From assembly GCF_002127325.2 (NCBI RefSeq), contig NC_035437.2, forward strand, positions 112,920,801 to 112,984,800: DNA of 64,000 bases. The letters are read 5' to 3'. Shown here piece by piece: positions 33,869 to 46,009 of the stretch (its first letter is position 1; each line of letters starts with the position of its first letter). The translations under genes were made by a program, and so were the position numbers. The DNA is from Helianthus annuus (Eukaryota; Streptophyta; Magnoliopsida; Asterales; Asteraceae). Under the pieces are notes generated by a model. The model made no database searches. It saw nothing but the letters and a program-made list of their open reading frames with translations, and was not told the DNA's origin.

Positions 33869-36812
33869 TGTCACACCCCCAAATTCCACCATGCGGAGTA
33901 TCTCCGCTTGGAGGCGTGACATGACCAGGATCGAGCCACCAATCATATTGAACAACGTATTTAAGTAAATAAAACCAACCACAATACAATTCGTGACCAA
34001 AATCTAGTTAACCAAGTTTTAAATTAAACAGCGGAAGCATAAACATAAATCCAAAAACATAAGTCCATAGTTCATAAGTTTAAAGTCCAAAGCCTAAGTT
34101 TAATAAGTTCATAAGGGATTAAATATTAAGTACGGAACATAACAATCCGTATCCCACAACGGCTCCTTCCTCGTGCAAGCTCCAAGCATTTAACGACCTG
34201 TAAGGCATGTAACAACGAGTCAACAACAAAGTTGAGTGAGTTCACGTTTGGTTGTTTAGTTTTAAGTTGTTTCTGAAAATGTGGTTTGTCTTTCGTTGGC
34301 GTAATTGTTGTGGGGGTTACCCCGTAGTTGAAAGTAAAATTAACCAGTTCATTCTTTATTACCCAAACCATATCCATGATCAGTGGGGGGCTTCCCCATG
34401 TGAACCACTAGACGTTACCATATCGACTACTAACGCAAATAAGTTGTGCCCTACGTCAGTGTCTATCATCACTGACAGTTTGCCATAGTCCATTAGTACA
34501 CGTCCGTCCGACTGGCATGGTGTGAGGTTTGTTAAACCTAATAGCGCTATTAACTAATGACCCGCTCGCCATTGGCCTCGGCGATTAAGTCGATATAAAT
34601 TGAGGGACTTCATGATAGAGTTTTGTCTAGTAAGTTTAAGGTTGTTGTCCTACCCAAGGAGGACGAACGTACGTAGTTCTACCCAATGAGAATACGCAGG
34701 ATTAATATTGGCATCCTACCTATGGAGGATGGCCGTACATATCCTACCCAATGAGGATATGTAGATTCTGATTTAAATTCTTTAACCCATTCCCAACCAC
34801 CGGGAATCCCATGCCTTAGAAAGTGTGTGAACTCACCTCGGTTTGCTCGGTTAGATTCTCAAATATAGCTAACAGTCAAAGTCGGTCAATCACGTCCTAG
34901 TAGGATTACCACTTAGTTTATTAGTGACTTCAAATAAGCACAAAGTTCCTACACGCGTCTATCACATAACAAGCATCACATCGATAGTTCATGCTCATAT
35001 CAACATTCCACCAATAGCTACTCAATAACAGGCATACGATATTGCACATATTACTTTCATTGATATATGACATGTTAGATCATCCTTAGATAATATACTC
35101 GACATTTAGACACGCAAATTACCACTTCTGTCATTTCAACTTAAATATCCAAAACTGGGTTGTTTTCGGGCATTTTAATAAAATAGTTAACTGGTTCCAA
35201 AAATTCACAACTTTTTACAGAGAGCCTTAAACGATCCAAATATTATTGTGTATAAATCTCGGGATCCAATTCATCACCAATATTTTATAAAAATTTATTT
35301 TCCAGACTGCAATCAGATTCATCTTTTTCTGATTGCAGACCACGGAATAATTTATTTAAAATTCCTTGTAAGTCCGTTTACGAAATTCCAGTGGGAGAAT
35401 TACAAATACATCGGTGGTCATTTACATTACAAATTTCATGATCTGACTCTACACAGAATACAAGTTATGACAGAAAACAGAACGCTTATTTTCAGCAGTA
35501 AAAATGCAGCTTGAGCTGCTGTTACAAAACGGGTATTTAAAAATAGTAAACGAAGTCCAAAAATTCTGATTCCAGTGCCATTAGAACCATATTTCATAAT
35601 ACATAAATCTAGACTTCAGAAAATCAGTTTTTCGTTAAGTTACGGTCTGGTTACAGCCAACTGAAGTTGGCTGTAAACATCAACCAGCCCCTGTTTTCAG
35701 CGTTTTAATATTCAAATGCGAGTTATATTGGTTCCGTTAACATGTTTAGAGATCAATAACGACATTTGACATCAACATTAGCAAGTAGATCATCAAGTAA
35801 TCAACAACATGTTCACTACAACATCCCACTACAACATTTCATCATGTAGATCTTCATGTAACTTTTATGTTCATCTTTTTAGTGTTCTAGTAAAATACAA
35901 CGTACTACACTTTTTAATCTACTCGAAATGTAAATAAACTAAGGTAGATCAAGACTTACAACTAGCACAAGGCTAGGGCAGAATCTATGGTGAAAAGATG
36001 ATGAGAATGATGATGAACAAGCAAGAACCAAGTCCTTTTGAAGCTTCCACAAGTTGCAACCTTCTTGTATCACCCTTGAAGCTTAAATGGAACTTGATAA
36101 ATGGAAGATGATGGTGGTTTAGTGGTGGTGATGGGGGCGGTTGTGGGTGGCCGAGAGGAGGGAGAGAGAGTGAGAGTGAGAGAGTGTAAGATCTTGAAAT
36201 GATGTTGGATCATGAGGCCATACTTATATGATCATCTTCCAATATCTTGTGCAACCTAACAAGAAACCAATCTAATATAAAATTAGGATGTAATCTAGGA
36301 GGTATGGTAAGGAAATAAGCTGGTGATTTGGTAGGTCCACTTGGGACCGATTTCGGTTGGGGGGGGGGGTTGGTTGTAACATTTTCAACTAAATGGTAAA
36401 TATAAGTTAGTTTCCAAGTAACTAGATTATATATGTTAGTTATATGATTTTTAGTGGGTGTTATGGTAAACGGGGATCACGACTAGCCAAAAATAATAAA
36501 GCAATGTTTTTGACAAAAATTTGGTGTCCCGGGTAATGTTCGGTTGTTCGGTCGGATACTGTTCCGTTAAATTGTTTAATTGTTCCGTAAGGTGTCTTAT
36601 ATATATATTTTTGTAACACAATCAATTCCTAACACTTAGGAAAATATTCAGGACCTTTTAGTAAATTTTCTACACATGACTAGTAGGTTAACAAGCACAT
36701 GTAAGCATGACACAGAAATCAGGAAACAGTTAAGTAATTCAACACAATCACCAAGCACTTTAATTATCATTAAATAATCGTACGGATACATGCAATTACG
36801 AGGGTTGTCACA
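33869..36812 (-). repeat. 5' LTR of element E (2944 bp)
   Basis: The ends are TGTCACACCCCC and GTTGTCACA as written on the plus strand. The family is related to D and L: shared blocks include the GACTGCAATCAGATT region and the AATAATAAAG...GTGTCCCGGGTAATGTTCGG region. It holds an 11-G run at 36359-36369 and four tandem hairpins at 34643-34762. Confidence 0.88.
34643..34762. repeat. Four tandem hairpins with covarying stems in LTR E
   Basis: The hairpins are at 34647-34664 (GTCCT/AGGAC), 34677-34692 (TTCT/AGAA), 34713-34730 (ATCCT/AGGAT) and 34741-34758 (ATCCT/AGGAT). All have 8-base loops of the type ACCCAATG. In the last one the stem extends to 10 bp (TACATATCCT/AGGATATGTA). In the others it extends past a one-base bulge. 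Stem bases differ between units but stay paired. Confidence 0.75.
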
Positions 36813-37615
36813 ATCTAGGTGATAAAGTTTAAAATATATCTGTTTGAATTCGGAATTCCAACAGATATATTTTGGGGACAATTGTTATGGGTCATTTTCT
36901 GCTCATATATAATATATCCTGGCTAATATATTGACTGTGTTTCTTTTGTTTGTGACCAGGATACCGGATCAGGATATTGGTAACATCCTGATGTGATATC
37001 CTGGTAGTAACTAATAAAACCACGTGCAAATTATTGTGACAAGTCTCTAACGGTCAGGAGGACTTCTTCCCCTCAAGACTTGGGCAAATCAGTTAGCTTG
37101 TAGACGTTGAACCCGGAAGAAGTGGACTACAACGTTCACTTGAGGAATATTCGAAGCATCCCGGATTAATAGGATAATTAGTTGTATTTGTTTTACTATA
37201 AATAGATTGATTAGATTAGGTTAAGGCACACACTCTTACGCACACTTTTACTCTCCTGTTGCAAACAAACACTTGTACTCAAACTACATTGTAACACCTA
37301 GTTGATCCGCATCATATCTTGCATTGTATCCTGATATTTGAAGTAATAGAAGAACAAGGCAGCTGCGATTGTCAGCTCCCGAGGTTTTATGCCGGCGATC
37401 TAGATTGATCAAGGGCTTCCCTCGTACATCCTGTGTCATCCTTTACATTTTTGCTCATTGTTTAATCAGAGATACAGCTCTATATCCTGAGCCGTATCCT
37501 GAAACTGTTTTTTGCAAATAACTTAACTAGCATATTTTCAACACACATTTCTAGCACACTACCTCACTTAACTAATTTGATCACTTAATTGCTTCAGTAA
37601 TTTTTGACCAAAACA
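36813..37615 (+). mobile_element. Element F: 3' end of a Tat-lineage element, cut by E
   Basis: Only about 70 bases of interior, with the polypurine tract ATTTTGGGGACAAT, and the 3' LTR remain in the window. LTR start, end and inner blocks match element C, so F is a relative of C. The LTR abuts an open copia gag frame (G). Confidence 0.75.
36883..37615 (+). repeat. 3' LTR of element F (733 bp)
   Basis: It runs from TGTTATGGGTCATT to GACCAAAACA. The TATA box TATAAATA lies at 37197-37204 and the conserved stem element at 37379-37424. It is about 170 bases shorter than LTR C. Confidence 0.8.
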
Positions 37616-40600
37616 GTTGGATATCACTAAAAATCGAGAGGATTGGGTTGAAAAATTAGCCGATGCTTTACCTCAAAAAGAATGGGGTACATATCTTATG
37701 ATTTTGAAGAATACCGGAGAGTATGATAGATTGACAATTGCTCAATTCATTGAAAAACTTGAAGGACAAGATCTTGAACAACAAAAGATCGCTAGAATGA
37801 ACAATTCAAGTGGTCAACAAGATATCAAGATGTATTTCAAAGGTAATGTTCAAAATGTTGAAGTAAGTCCGAAGATCCAAACCGCTTTCAGCGCAGAAAA
37901 CTCATTAGGATCACTCAATCAAAGTTCAACCAACAACAGTGGATTTTCTTCATATCCGAGTGTTAATCCAAGTGTTTCAACTTCAAATCATCAGTTTCAA
38001 AGCTCAAACAATGGTAATGGTCATGTGCTACAATGCAACATCACGTTGCATCTTCAGAACGGTCAGAATTTCTCTGAGGAAGTCGCTGAAGGTCATATGG
38101 CATTACTAGTTACCGTGTTAGAATCATATGAGAGTTTGGTTGCGGGAAGAATCGGAAATCATATGTTGACAAAAGTGGATTACGATCAGATTGATGCTGA
38201 GGAATTGGAGCTAATGGATATTAAGTGGTGTTTAGCGAGCGTGTTGAGGAGAGCTGAGAAATTTAAGCAGATTACAGGAAGAGATGACTTACGTGATGCT
38301 ATGTTTCTACTTTAGGTTTTGATAAGTCTAAAGTTAGTTGTTTTTGATGTAGGGAAAAAGGACATTTCAAGAGGGAATGTACCAACCGAGAAGCAGGAGG
38401 AGCTCACAATCCGTTCGGGGACAATGAATCCGTTCGGGAACAATGAATATTATCGAAAAGGACATTTCAAGAGGGATTTAGCTGGGACAAATGTATTCCG
38501 GCTGAAAGTAATTCAAAGTTTAGAGCATTTATTGCAAATATCATTCAAGAGCCAGAATTGATGAAAGAATGGATGGATGTGTTTGCAGATGTTGAGAAAA
38601 GTCAAGATGGAGAGTCTGTTTCTTCAGAAGATAGTTCAGAAAAGACACAAGTCTTTGATCAATCATCAACTGATAATAGTGATGATGATGAAAAAATTAG
38701 TCAAATAAACATTGGAAAAACTCATTTATCACCTGAAAGTTTCAAATTTTATTTTGCAGATAAATTGGAGAAGCTAAAGTAGAAACGGGCATCAAAAGAA
38801 AAGAAAGAGGTAAAATGTGAGAATGTTGTTTAGGTGGAAAAGAAGAATGAACAAAGTGAAGAAGCTAAAGTGATTGAAAAGATTATAGAGATCACAAAAC
38901 CTTGTCTGAAATGTTTGGAACCATGCAAACATTGTGAAGAGAAAGAAAAGAAGTATAGTGAGCTAGACGAGATGAAAGAAAAATTGTTGTTTGATGTTAA
39001 GTACGTGAAAGAATCTTATGATATATTGAACAGAACAGTAAATCAGTTAGGAAAGACAAACTCAGAGAGGGAAGATGCTTTGACAATGATGAATGCAACA
39101 ATGATGTCTAAGCAAAATGCCATCAATCATTATATTGAGGAATGTGCAAATTTGAAGCAAGAATTAGAGACTGAAAAGATTGAGAATGAAAGAATCAGAC
39201 GATTGCTAATGAGTTATTCAAGTTATGATTACTTGATTGATAGAATTTATCCGACAGTAGCAGGTTTTGAAGCCTTTCAAGATAAGAAGTCGGAAGATAC
39301 GGATACTGGTAAGAAACAAAGTGCAAATTATAACAAGTGTCCGCCTCCGATCTGGGAAGGTTATTCTCCCAGAAAACCAAATTCGGAACAACTCAAAAAG
39401 GCAGTCAATATAAAGTTAAAGTCTGAAAAAACTGATGAGTTACCAGACAACATTGACGTCACATTCACAACGTCTGACACTGATCATGAGTCTGAGTTAA
39501 TAAAGAAAGTGGTCAATCAGGTGTTGGATAAGGATGAGGAGTCAGAGTCAAAGTCTGAATCTGAGAGTTCAAGTTCATCAGTTGAGAGTTCGAAATCATC
39601 GGTCAAAAGGCTTTACAATAAAGATTTTCTGATATCAAAAAATAATTTGAATGACGAAACAATCAAAGTGGCATATACTTTGAATGATTCAGACAGATTA
39701 TATTCTGATGAGGAATTTCCAATTAAAAATGTGAAAATTGAAAATATTAAAACAGTTTTTAAATTGATAAAAATAAAGGTTTCAAAAATAAAAGATAAAA
39801 CGGGATTTTCAAAACCTAAATATACTTCTAGAGTTCAACAACGTTTAAACAAGAAGAAAGGTTTCGGTCCAGGTCATCAAAAGAAACTGGATCATAAAAG
39901 CAATTTCAAAAAGAAGGGGCAGGGTTTTGATGTTGAAAATAATCAAAAAATTAAAGATTTTAAATCAAAAATTGTATTTGTTTCAGGGGCAAGTTCTGAA
40001 GAAGAGAAAAAGAGCTCATTCTGGAAGCAATCGAACAAAGCGTTTCTTGCAGAAAAACAGAAACATGAGAAAAATGAAGCTAATCACAAAAAGGAGACAA
40101 GAACCTGTTACTGATGCAAAGTTGATGGTCACATCGCCTGGAACTGTTCAATGGCAACCAACATACAACAAGAAGTGTCCTCTAAACTCAAAGAAAAAGT
40201 TGTTGATAAAACTGAACCACCAACTGAAAAATTTAAAGTGTTTAAAAATTCAACATATGAAGTTGGTGAGAGTTCAAAAAAGTTTTACAAAATAAGAGTG
40301 AATCTTAACAACCAAAGGTGGGTTGTTAAGAAATCAGATATTAAATCTGGCGATGAATCTGACTCGTCAAAGTCAGAGGAGCCACAAGTTGAGCTAAAAG
40401 GAGAAAAGTCAGTACCGCCAATGGATGATGTCAACTTTCCACCATTGCGGGCTGCAAATTTAAAATCAAAAGTTGGAAAAGTAGAGATTTCGAATCAATT
40501 CTATTCTGAAAAGAAAGAATTTGATGTCGAAAAGGCTTTCAATGGCAAAGTGAAACATATTTTTGGTAAGATGGTTGATGGAAGGGCCAAAGGGGTAAAA

Positions 40601-40700
40601 GACTTCTACGAAGCAAAAAGGAATGTTCAAAAAACCAAGTGAAATTGAACAGGTTACACCCAAAGTTGGTCAGGCTTGGGTGTCTATATTCTTTGCTTAA
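37616..40700 (+). pseudogene. SIRE-like copia gag of element G
   Basis: The first block (to 38315) is the C-terminal half of a UBN2-type gag (WVEKLADALPQKEWGTYLMI, FIEKLEGQDL). After a frameshift near 38290 a zinc knuckle follows at 38339-38380, read CF*CREKGHFKREC with a TGA in the third position. A long Lys/Glu-rich coiled-coil region (38558-40105) includes YNKCPPPIWEGYSPRKP. A second knuckle at 40106-40147 reads CY*CKVDGHIAWNC, again with TGA in the third position. Two TAG stops (38780-38782, 38831-38833) and a frameshift in an A run near 40630 are further lesions. The frame ends with GQAWVSIFFA at 40698-40700. Confidence 0.72.
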
Positions 40701-42778
40701 AAATCTTGACTTACCGGAACTCCCAGGTTGGTAATTGGGGAGTAGGAATCGGCATCTTTCTTTAGAAATTCACAACTGTGATATTTCGACTTACAAGTAG
40801 TATTGTTGATAAGAACTTACAAGTGGTTAATCAAGGTCATTAAATGAACTTGATTTAACTTTCATACAAATGGTTAAAGAAAAGGAAAAGTGATAGCTTT
40901 TACAAGCGGTTAAAAGAACAATGTGATGAAACCCCATAATTTGTGAATTCAACAAAACTAATTTTCTAGAAAAACCATTTTGATTAAAACAAACTTAAGT
41001 GTTTTGAAATCATAATGGGAAAATAGTTTCTTGTCAGGGGGAGTTCTGATTGTTTAAGCCAAGAGGATGGAGAATTGAAGTAATTCACATCAGTTTGTCA
41101 CTAGATTTGTACAGTTTATTGCGTTCATTTTCAAATTTTCCTTGAAATAAAAAAATTGGAACATATTTTTGATTTTAGGGGGAGTAAAAAATTTAGAAAT
41201 TTTGAAAATTTGGAAAAGCCAAAAACATGATAAAATCTAAAAACCAAAAACATTGAAAAATCAAAAATGAGTTTTGTTGTGAAAAAGAGGAAATGATATC
41301 AGTAGACAATCACAGCATGCTAAAGATTTGGAAAGTTAAAAATGTGATAAACGGTCTCACTGATGATATGCTAGTAGGTTTTTACACGCTTAGTAAATTG
41401 TTTTCGAGATATAAACCTAAATATTAATAGCTTACTTATCTCGTGGGGAACATCTCTCGGATATATAGGTAACCCCTGAAATCTTGTTTGACGGGCTTTC
41501 TATTTCTGACATACTAGGTCTTTGTGCGTGATGATATCTGGGGTATTATACCAGGACTTCTGATTTTGCGGAAGCCTCGTATAATGCTCTGCACTACTTT
41601 AATCATAAAGCCCTCCCTCAGCATAAAAAATGATGAAACATTGAAAAATGCTAATCATGTGTTGTTGAAGAAAAGATCCCCAAACGGGACACACCTAAAG
41701 TCGAGCCATCATCTCTTTGTCTGAACGGAAGTTCTAACCTGAGCTCTCATGGCCTCGCATTACCTATTTACAAATATCATTAGTGTACATTCACCTGTAA
41801 GACTGAATATAGGAATCTTGATACAGGAGTATATTCTGAGGTGGGACACGCGAATAAGTTAAGTGCTTAAAACACTAATTCTCGTATCTCAAAACACTTG
41901 AACTTTGTGTGAAAATTTAAATGCATCAGTATACTGACAATCTAAGTGAATCGTTTAGAACTTAAAGTCTAAAAAAGGTCAACGGTGTTAGTGATTTGTC
42001 TCAAAAACTGATATGATCCTCTTACACAAACTCACAAAAATATTGTCTATAAATATTTCTTTACTGCTTTTCATTAAAGAAAATAACGCAAAAGAATGTG
42101 TTTTAGCATAAAATTTTGAAAAATCAAAAGGATTTTATTTCATCTTATTTTCGTCAACTGATGTTGAAAAGCTAATTTTCAAAATTCCAAGTGCTAAACA
42201 TGATGAACAATAGGTTTGGGAGAGTTTGTTTGAAATGAGAAATGATTTTGAAATTATAAATGCTTCATTAATTTGAAACCAAATTTTGAGTGTTATGAAT
42301 ACAAGTGGTTTCTAAATTTTGTTAAATTTTAAAACTTGTGAAATTTACTTTTGGGAAGAGATTTGTGCAGATCCCCGTGTCTAAGCCTGAGCAGAGTTTG
42401 AGCCGGGACACGATCTTAGAACGAGTGCTGTGTCTAAGCCTGAGCAGAGTTTGAGCCAGGACACGATCTTAGAATGAGTGCTATGTCAGATTGCGATCCC
42501 GGAACAACTTAAGGGGGAGTCTGTTAGAAAAGGGGAGTTTGAAGTTTGAAAGAGCCAGACTCAGATTCTGGAACAAAGCTCGAGATAAAAGCTGCTGATG
42601 CTGATGAGCTTAATGAATCAAGATAATTAGAAAGAGAATAGAGTCAGGTTGAGATGCTGATAGAAGAAGAGAGAGATTGAGGATGCTTACAGAGACAGAT
42701 ACTTTGGAAAGAACGTGAAGACTGATCAAGACTGCAGACTCGACACACTAAAGACTCGTCAACATCCAAGGGGGAGTT
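40701..42778. other. Non-coding 3' region of element G
   Basis: No pol motif is found on either strand. The region is A/T-rich with GGGGGAG blocks. A 53-bp tandem duplication lies at 42378-42483, and the polypurine tract CAAGGGGGAGTT lies just before 42779. Confidence 0.55.
42378..42483 (+). repeat. 53-bp tandem duplication
   Basis: Two head-to-tail units begin TGTCTAAGCCTGAGCAGAG at 42378 and 42431. They differ at only a few bases (GCCGGGAC against GCCAGGAC, AACGAGTG against AATGAGTG), so the duplication is fairly young. Confidence 0.85.
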
Positions 42779-43222
42779 TGTTGGTGCATATGTCTGTCGA
42801 CTTCGTCTTGTATCGAGTCTTGTAACTAGATAGATAGACCAGGACACGTAATACGAGAAAAACGGGAAACAGGGCTGAACCAGCCACTTCGCATGAAGTG
42901 ACCAGTTCGTGCGAAGTGGACCAGTTCATGCAGACTGGGCCAGGTCGTGCGACCTGGACCAGGTCATGTGGGCATGTTGGTGCGACCTGGCTTCTCCTAT
43001 AAATACTAGGTCTTGGTTCTTCATTTGTAACATTCTGATTCCGGTAGCAAAGCTCTGCCGAAGTGTCGCCAGCTCGTGTAACATTGAAATCAATACAAAC
43101 GACAGTTAATCTACTTCTAAGTGCATATCAAGCTGAATGAAGATCAAATCAATGAATTCCGCCTCTGATTTGGTCTAGAACTCTTCTGATCGACTCATTT
43201 GGATCGATTCCCCGATCCTACA
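42779..43222 (+). repeat. 3' LTR of element G (about 444 bp)
   Basis: It starts TGTTGGTGCATATGTC after CAAGGGGGAGTT. A TATA box (TATAAATA) lies at 42998-43005, directly downstream of a palindromic tandem array. The right end (CGATCCTACA, 43222) is inferred from the TG...CA rule, and another CA further on cannot be excluded. Confidence 0.65.
42884..42990 (+). repeat. Tandem palindromes upstream of the TATA box in LTR G
   Basis: About five units of 19-20 bp start CCAGTTCGTGCGAAGTGGA or similar. They form inverted repeats: CACTTC-GCAT-GAAGTG at 42885-42900 and CCAGGTCG-TG-CGACCTGG at 42940-42957 (8-bp stem). CCACTTCG and CGAAGTGG pair across two units. Stem sequence differs between units while pairing is kept. 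Confidence 0.75.
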
Positions 43223-45712
43223 ACTGTATCGAATGCGAATATGCATAACGGGTAGCTAGATAAGTCATGTACAAGTTCCATAAGTTATTATGCTTTAAAT
43301 ATGCTATGATACCAGTAGGATATCAACAATTATGCCCAAAAAGATTTTAAACCCAAATTAAGTCCCGTAAGGGCATTTTGGTCATTTTAGGATTTATAAA
43401 AGAGGTTTTAAAGTAAACTGATGTTCTGGTCTAAAACATTATGTAAAAATATTTATTTTATGAGGCTATAACAGTAGGATATCATACATAAGTGTGGTTT
43501 ATCATTTATGGCCAAACTATGCCCAAAAAGGGAATTTTGGTCATTTCACATATGCTTTTAAGGACAAAACTGGAAGTCTGAGTTCATGACTTATACTTAC
43601 TGTAAAAGTATTAAAATTTATTTATAATTTCGGTAGATAACAAGTCTTAGGTGTTAAATATGTTTTTATACCATACTATGCACCTAATTAGCGTAAAAAT
43701 CGATAATTGACGATATTTGCAATGATTATGTGATTATGAGATTTTGACCAGCCTTGAATGGTTAAAATATTTTATTTTACATATTAAATCAGTAGGAAAA
43801 GGTTTGGCATGTTAATTATATGTAAATCACATTTCATTAGTAAAAGGGCATAATCCTCAATTATAGAATTTATACAAGAACTCTAAGTTAAGATCAGTAT
43901 ATAATCTGACCCAATATTCCAAAAATTCCTAAAAATGATATCTTAACAGTAGGTAATGAGTTTGGTGCCAAAATTTAGGTTTAAACATGATTTATGCATA
44001 AAAGCGTAATTTAATTTTATAAAAGTTAAATTTTACGATATCTTGCATAACATTTATTTGAGAACAGAAAATAATGTCAAAATAATTTAGACATGTTTAT
44101 ATATCAGTAACTAAGTTATTTTCATGCTTACATATTCAAAAATCTCGTTTTTAGACCATAGGGGCATTATGGTCAAAGTTTAAGCATAATAACGGAAACA
44201 AGCAATAAACTCAGATTACTAAGGGACCATGTAATATAACCTCAGGGGGTTATACTACTATATAATATGGTCACAAAGGAACCTAAAAGCATAAAGAAAC
44301 TAAGCTAATTCGGGTCAGAACTGAAAGTCAAAGCAAAAGTCAACTTTTCGACTTTCGGTTGCGAACCAAGCCTAAACTCAGAATTGTCGGGTTGAACATG
44401 TCTAGACATGTTCTAATAATATTTACCAAGTTATTAAAGTGATAAAACATATTTTATAGCTTCTACATTATCAGTTATGAATTTATTTAAAAACCGGCCC
44501 GTTTTACTTTTCATGTTAATTACTTTGACCCGACAATTAACTAAGTAAACGTGATAATTAGGAGGTGCCCTTTTGAGGGATTAACACCTACTTAATTACC
44601 ATCACATTGCCACATTCGTTTAGAACCATGGCTGGACCGCTAAGGTTTAAACTAAAAGTCAAAGCATAATTACGACAACTATGACTTTCGGTCCTTAAAG
44701 GTATAAAAACCGAACTACAGAAAGCCTAAGAACACTTACACAAGGTCCTAGCACGAAGTTTGAACCAAGGAGGGCTTCCTTCTTGTCTATGAATCCCAGA
44801 GAACAAAGCTTTAGAGAGGGAGTTTGTGAAAATTGAATGTGCAAGTTTTAAAAGCTCAAAGTGAGCTCTATTTTTAGGGAAATCAATCTCACAAGATCAA
44901 GGCAGGTGTTATATGTTGTTTTAGGATGCTTCCAAGTGTCCAATAGGTATTATAAAACCATTTGCATGCTGCTGTTTTCGTATCAGGTTTGCAGAGATCT
45001 TGTGAAGATTGCAGGGATTGCATGCTGGCAGCTGCCCGTTTCAGCTGGAAAAGCTCCTCCGTCGCGCCACACGCCAGGGAGAGGAGATTTTGGCGCGCCA
45101 CGCGAGGCAACCAGTTTCAAAACTTGTTTGTTTTATTACAAGTTCAGTCCCTGCACTTTCAAAACTCGAATATCTTTCATTTTCTGCATTAGGGGCCCAT
45201 AAATTCAGGTTTCAAATGTTCTTGGGAATAAAGTGAAGTATTAATAAGTTCCGGATTTATTAAAATGGTCTCCTGGGAGAAGAATTATCATATTGACACT
45301 TTCAACCCTTCTTTTTGGAATTTGCAAACTTAATCATATAATGGTACCGAAACCTCATGAAATCATTATCCGATATTCGTGAGAGTATAATCAAACATTA
45401 CAAAGCCCTAGGTTCGTTAAAAGGTCACTCAGAGGTAAGAATTAACATGTTGACACTTTTAACCCCTGTGTTTTATAAATTTTCGATTTTAATCACAAAC
45501 GGCTTCTTGCGTCCGACAATCTACTCGTTAAAGAATACGAACATCGTGTGAGGTCAATCAGAGGCCAAGTTTGGCATGTTAACACTTTAGTTCCCCTACA
45601 TACATCTTTTCACAGTTTGTCAACTTTAGTCCCTCAAAGTCAACTTATTACACGTTTAGGGTTTATGACACGTGTCATTACTATATTGGACATGATTTTG
45701 CGAGGTGTTACA
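43223..45712 (-). repeat. LTR J: part of a minus-strand gypsy-type LTR, cut by G
   Basis: On the minus strand the right edge starts TGTAACACCTCGCAAAATC, a common start for plant gypsy LTRs. It continues with GACACGTGTCATAAACC and GGGACTAAAGTTGAC. The left edge is not visible, as expected if G inserted into it. No polypurine complement follows the edge at 45712, so this is the outer edge of a 5' LTR or a solo LTR. A GC-rich patch at 45058-45110 contains GGCGCGCCA. Short ORFs here are not supported. Confidence 0.55.
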
Positions 45713-46009
45713 AGTAAGCTGACAGATGGGGTAGCTCCCAATGACATGATTATAAATACACAATCCAACAACTTACGATTTTTGAACTAAAACTAGACAA
45801 CTCGTGAACTCGCCAACTTTATGTTGACACCCTATCGCATGCTTTGCAGGTTACTCGTTACAACTTAGGACGAAGATTGCAATCAGATGGAGTGTGTGGT
45901 TTGTAAGCCTCATGTTAATATAAAATTAAAGAGCTTGTGGTTTTGCAAATAATGGGCTTTCTTTATGTTGATCCCAGATAGAGATACCCAAATACTTAAT
46001 ATGGCTAGT
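45713..46009. other. Unclassified stretch between LTR J and LTR H
   Basis: It contains ATTATAAATACACAATCC (TATA-like, about 45750) and then AACTCGTGAACTCGCCAAC and CATGCTTTGCAGG. The texture is that of a retrotransposon leader, but I cannot assign it to a family. No ORF is supported. Confidence 0.35.

Larger units (their letters stand above)
32234..36812 (-). mobile_element. Element E: 5' part of a Ty3/gypsy element, cut by C
   Basis: In minus-strand order it has a 5' LTR (36812-33869), a primer site (33865-33853) and gag with two zinc knuckles. It stops inside the stretch ARSDPNVV at 32234, which in this family leads into the protease. C's LTR begins right there, so pol should resume on the far side of C's missing 5' end, upstream of the window. 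E itself sits 70 bases before the LTR of F. The base pair order ATCTA at 36813-36817 would be one copy of its target duplication. Confidence 0.8.
37616..43222 (+). mobile_element. Element G: gag-only copia-type element, cut by F
   Basis: The frame is open from the first base after LTR F, so F cut G's gag. Gag runs to about 40700. About 2.1 kb without coding potential follow, with several GGGGGAG tracts (41037, 41178, 42507), and then a polypurine tract and a 3' LTR. No protease, integrase or RT stands between gag and LTR. That fits the known class of terminal-repeat elements with only gag, or an internal deletion. Confidence 0.7.

Noticed and set aside
44861..45236. Overlapping ORFs in a GC-rich patch with GGCGCGCCA
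   Set aside because: They lie inside LTR J in several frames, with no recognisable protein features. GC-rich patches with such motifs are common in plant gypsy LTRs as I recall them.
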